Shown piece by piece: positions 61,737 to 64,000 of a stretch of 64,000 nucleotides of DNA (position 1 is the first letter of the stretch; every line of letters begins with the position of its first letter). Both the position numbers and the translations under genes were made by a program. A model generated the notes under the pieces. That model had not been told where the DNA came from, made no database searches, and worked only from the letters and a program-made list of their open reading frames with translations. This DNA is from an uncultured beta proteobacterium (GTDB lineage: Bacteria; Pseudomonadota; Gammaproteobacteria; Burkholderiales; SG8-41). The stretch spans positions 62,001 to 126,000 of the forward strand of contig CAISYC010000064.1 of assembly GCA_903889565.1 (NCBI GenBank), in the 5' to 3' direction.

Positions 61737-63265
61737 CAGATCATCTCCTCGGCTTTTTTCTTTTTTTCGAGTTTGATGACGTGCTTTTTGTAATGGTCGC
61801 GAAACTCGGGACGATCGACCGGCATGCCTTCCCACACACCGGCATTGTGGCCGCTGCCGACATCGCCGAAAAAATCCTTCATCTCGTTGAACCGCGCCTT
61901 GTTTGCCAGCGCTGCGTTGACGACTTGCGCGAGCGACCCTGCGCCGGCCGGTCCCATCAGCGGGCGCGCCGAAATCAGATTGGTGAAATAAAGCGCCGGG
62001 ATTGTCAGTTCCTTGGCCTTCTGCACGACGGGCGTGGTGCCGATCGCGAGGTCCGGCTGAAACTCCTGCATCGCCTGCAAATCCTGCTCAAGCGATGCGC
62101 GGTACTGAACCGCGACCCCCTTGGATTCGAGCCAGACACGGTCCGGTTCGCTCCACGGTGTACGCGGGCAGGCGGTGCCAACGTAGCGAACATCCGCACC
62201 GCTTTCTATCAGCAGGCGTGCAACCAGCAGTTCCGAGCCTTCATAGCCGGACAGGGTAATACGCCCCTTTATTGGCATTTTTGAAAGCGCACCCTTGATT
62301 GCCGGAAGAATCCGGTTTTTCGCCGCATCAATTCTGTCCTGTGCGACATTCGCGGCGCCGCCAATTGCCTGCAACCAAGCCTCGGTGCCATCGTAACCCA
62401 CTGGCGCCGACGCTACGATGCTGCGCCCAGCCGCTTCGAACTCGCGAATCGATGCAGTGTAAAACGGATGAATCGCCGCTACCGCCACGCAATCAAGCGC
62501 CGCATACAGTTCGCGCCATTCGCGCGTCGGCACTACCGGCCCGGCCGCAAGTCCGAGGGGATCGAGCATCATGCCTATGCCGACCGGATCAGCGGGAAAC
62601 ATCTCGCCCAGAAGCGTTACGGTGGGCTTGGCGGATTTGCCGCCGCGCGGCGCCTGCACCGGCCCCTGCTCGGCCTCGGTCCGCGCGTATTTGAGCATGG
62701 CACCGGCCAGCACATCCTTGGCCTCGGCATGCGTCGGTACGCCGAATCCCGGCACATCGATGCCGATGATGCGCACGCCGTTGATTTCCTTCGGCAGCAA
62801 CTGCAGGGGCACGCCGCTCGCCGTGGGCACGCACAGATTCGTAATGACAATCGCATCGTAATGCGCAGGATCAGCGAGTTTGTAAACGGCTTCGCGTATA
62901 TCCTCGAACAACTTGCCGGTGACCAGAGTTTCGGAATTGAACGGCACGTAACCGACGCTGCGGCGGGCGCCATAAAAGTGTGAAGTAAACGTCAGCCCGT
63001 AAACACAGCAGGCCGAGCCACTGAGTATTGTCGCGGTACGCCGCATGCGCAAACCCACGCGCAGGCTGCCAAAGGCCGGACACATCGACTGCGGCTGATC
63101 ATGCGGACCCTTCGGATAATCTTTCGCATATTGCTCCAGGGTCTCGCTCTTGCCGGCCGCCCTTGCCGCTGCCAGCATTTCCTCTTTGCCGGAATGGCAG
63201 CCTAAGCCATCCCCCTGCAACGCTTGCGGATTGGTGACCGGAGGAGAAACTGCAGAAGGGGTCAT
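61736..63265 (-). CDS. bchY: Chlorophyllide a reductase subunit Y
   Basis: 509 residues. [15 protein letters not shown] near residue 60 and [17 protein letters not shown] hold the cluster ligands; [17 protein letters not shown] is conserved. Partner of BchZ. The ATG at 63265 (MTPSAVSPP) is chosen; the longer frame reaches back into bchX, whose stop lies 13 bases upstream. Confidence 0.95.
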   Translation of the reverse strand: MTPSAVSPPVTNPQALQGDGLGCHSGKEEMLAAARAAGKSETLEQYAKDYPKGPHDQPQSMCPAFGSLRVGLRMRRTATILSGSACCVYGLTFTSHFYGARRSVGYVPFNSETLVTGKLFEDIREAVYKLADPAHYDAIVITNLCVPTASGVPLQLLPKEINGVRIIGIDVPGFGVPTHAEAKDVLAGAMLKYARTEAEQGPVQAPRGGKSAKPTVTLLGEMFPADPVGIGMMLDPLGLAAGPVVPTREWRELYAALDCVAVAAIHPFYTASIREFEAAGRSIVASAPVGYDGTEAWLQAIGGAANVAQDRIDAAKNRILPAIKGALSKMPIKGRITLSGYEGSELLVARLLIESGADVRYVGTACPRTPWSEPDRVWLESKGVAVQYRASLEQDLQAMQEFQPDLAIGTTPVVQKAKELTIPALYFTNLISARPLMGPAGAGSLAQVVNAALANKARFNEMKDFFGDVGSGHNAGVWEGMPVDRPEFRDHYKKHVIKLEKKKKAEEMI

Positions 63266-63278
63266 GGTAGCTCGCGAT

Positions 63279-64000
63279 TCAGACGTTGTCGTAGACGACC
63301 TCAAGCGTTTCTTTCGTAACCTCGCTTCTGCCGCACATGTCGAACTGGGTTGCCGGTTCAAGCACCACGTTGCGCCCCACCGTGTCGCTCGCGAACAGGC
63401 CAAGCAATTGGTCCTGCGTCAACGGATTGGGACGAACGGGGGGCGCTTCGGCGACGTTGGTGGCCAGCTTTTCAAACAGCGGCGCCCACTGCGTGCCCGG
63501 CCGCCCGATAATTTCATAACTGGCACTCTTGCGACGAATATCTTCGTGCGCCGGAATCGCGGAAAGAACCGGAATACCGGCGCGTTCGGCGAAAGCCGCC
63601 GCCTCGCCGGTGCCGTCGTCCTTGTTGATGACGAGTCCGGCCACCCCGACATTGCCGCCGAGTTTGCGGAAATATTCGACCGCGGAACAGACATTGTTGG
63701 CGACATACAGTGACTGCAGATCATTGGAACCGACGACGATCACCTTCTGGCACATGTCGCGCGCGATTGGCAATCCAAACCCGCCGCACACCACATCGCC
63801 GAGAAAATCGAGCAACACGTAGTCGAAACCCCATTCGTGAAAACCGAGTTTCTCAAGCGTCTCAAAACCGTGGATGATTCCGCGCCCGCCGCAGCCGCGT
63901 CCGACCTCCGGTCCGCCCAGTTCCATTGCAAAAACGCCATCGCGCTTGAAACAGACGTCGCCGATCGCCACCGCCTCGCCAGCGAGTTTCTTCTTCGAAG
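63279..64000 (-). CDS. bchX: Chlorophyllide a reductase iron protein subunit X (partial)
   Basis: The last ~240 codons of BchX; the 5' end lies outside the window. NifH-like ATPase that feeds electrons to BchYZ. The two [4Fe-4S] ligands are in GRGCGGRGIIHG and VVCGGFGLP. The readable frame at the window edge is KKKLAGEAVAIGDV, in line with BchX. Confidence 0.95.
   Translation of the reverse strand, partial: SKKKLAGEAVAIGDVCFKRDGVFAMELGGPEVGRGCGGRGIIHGFETLEKLGFHEWGFDYVLLDFLGDVVCGGFGLPIARDMCQKVIVVGSNDLQSLYVANNVCSAVEYFRKLGGNVGVAGLVINKDDGTGEAAAFAERAGIPVLSAIPAHEDIRRKSASYEIIGRPGTQWAPLFEKLATNVAEAPPVRPNPLTQDQLLGLFASDTVGRNVVLEPATQFDMCGRSEVTKETLEVVYDNV

Overview
The window looks like a GC-rich betaproteobacterial chromosome from a purple phototroph, of the Rubrivivax/Rhodocyclus kind. 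The evidence is the housekeeping gene order (rlmE-ftsH-folP-glmM-tpiA-secG-tRNA-Leu-nuoA..N), the betaproteobacterial character of DsbB, CarA and Fur, and a photosynthesis gene cluster with bacteriochlorophyll a genes (bchXYZ, bchID, bchG, bchP), LH1, LH2, a reaction-centre cytochrome and PpsR. The genus cannot be fixed from the sequence alone.

Layout. 1-45: edge fragment. 156-12380: mixed metabolic genes, namely a PLP dehydratase, a two-subunit molybdenum hydroxylase, YdcH, an amidohydrolase, DsbB, ArfB, cytochrome c' facing a cytochrome b, a small RRM-like protein, an Aas-type acyltransferase/acyl-ACP synthetase, and a DSF-type quorum-signal synthase. 12571-14550: a MerR-HTH/PAS/GGDEF/EAL protein, probably the receptor partner of the DSF synthase. 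14547-29600: a NUDIX hydrolase and the complete 14-gene complex I operon on the minus strand. 29810-44578: tRNA-Leu(GAG), secG, tpiA, glmM, folP, ftsH, rlmE, yhbY, a DUF4149 protein, greA, carAB, dapB, bamE, fur, psiE. 44742-64000: photosynthesis gene cluster.

Photosynthesis cluster. On the minus strand the order is bchX(partial)-bchY-bchZ-pufB-pufA, then pucB-pucA with its own promoter and terminator, then the 3' part of an aerR/ppaA gene, ppsR, bchG, a BCD-family transporter gene, bchP, tspO and a small membrane protein gene. A plus-strand hydrolase/membrane gene diverges from bchI-bchD-heme oxygenase. A kinase-less bacteriophytochrome fragment converges on the heme oxygenase, and pufM(3' part)-pufC end the cluster. 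Pigment synthesis, antenna proteins, reaction-centre cytochrome and regulators (PpsR, AerR, phytochrome, TspO) therefore sit together. A likely circuit is: heme oxygenase makes biliverdin, the phytochrome senses far-red light, and it relieves PpsR repression of puc and bch promoters.

Three genes are broken at two points. pufM and the phytochrome gene lose their 5' parts at the same base region near 46070. aerR loses its 5' part beside a 9-G run near 58905. pufL is absent. This is either a real rearrangement or an assembly misjoin. The best regulatory signal is a consensus-like promoter in front of pucBA whose -35 and -10 each lie inside one of two PpsR/CrtJ palindromes spaced 8 bp apart.
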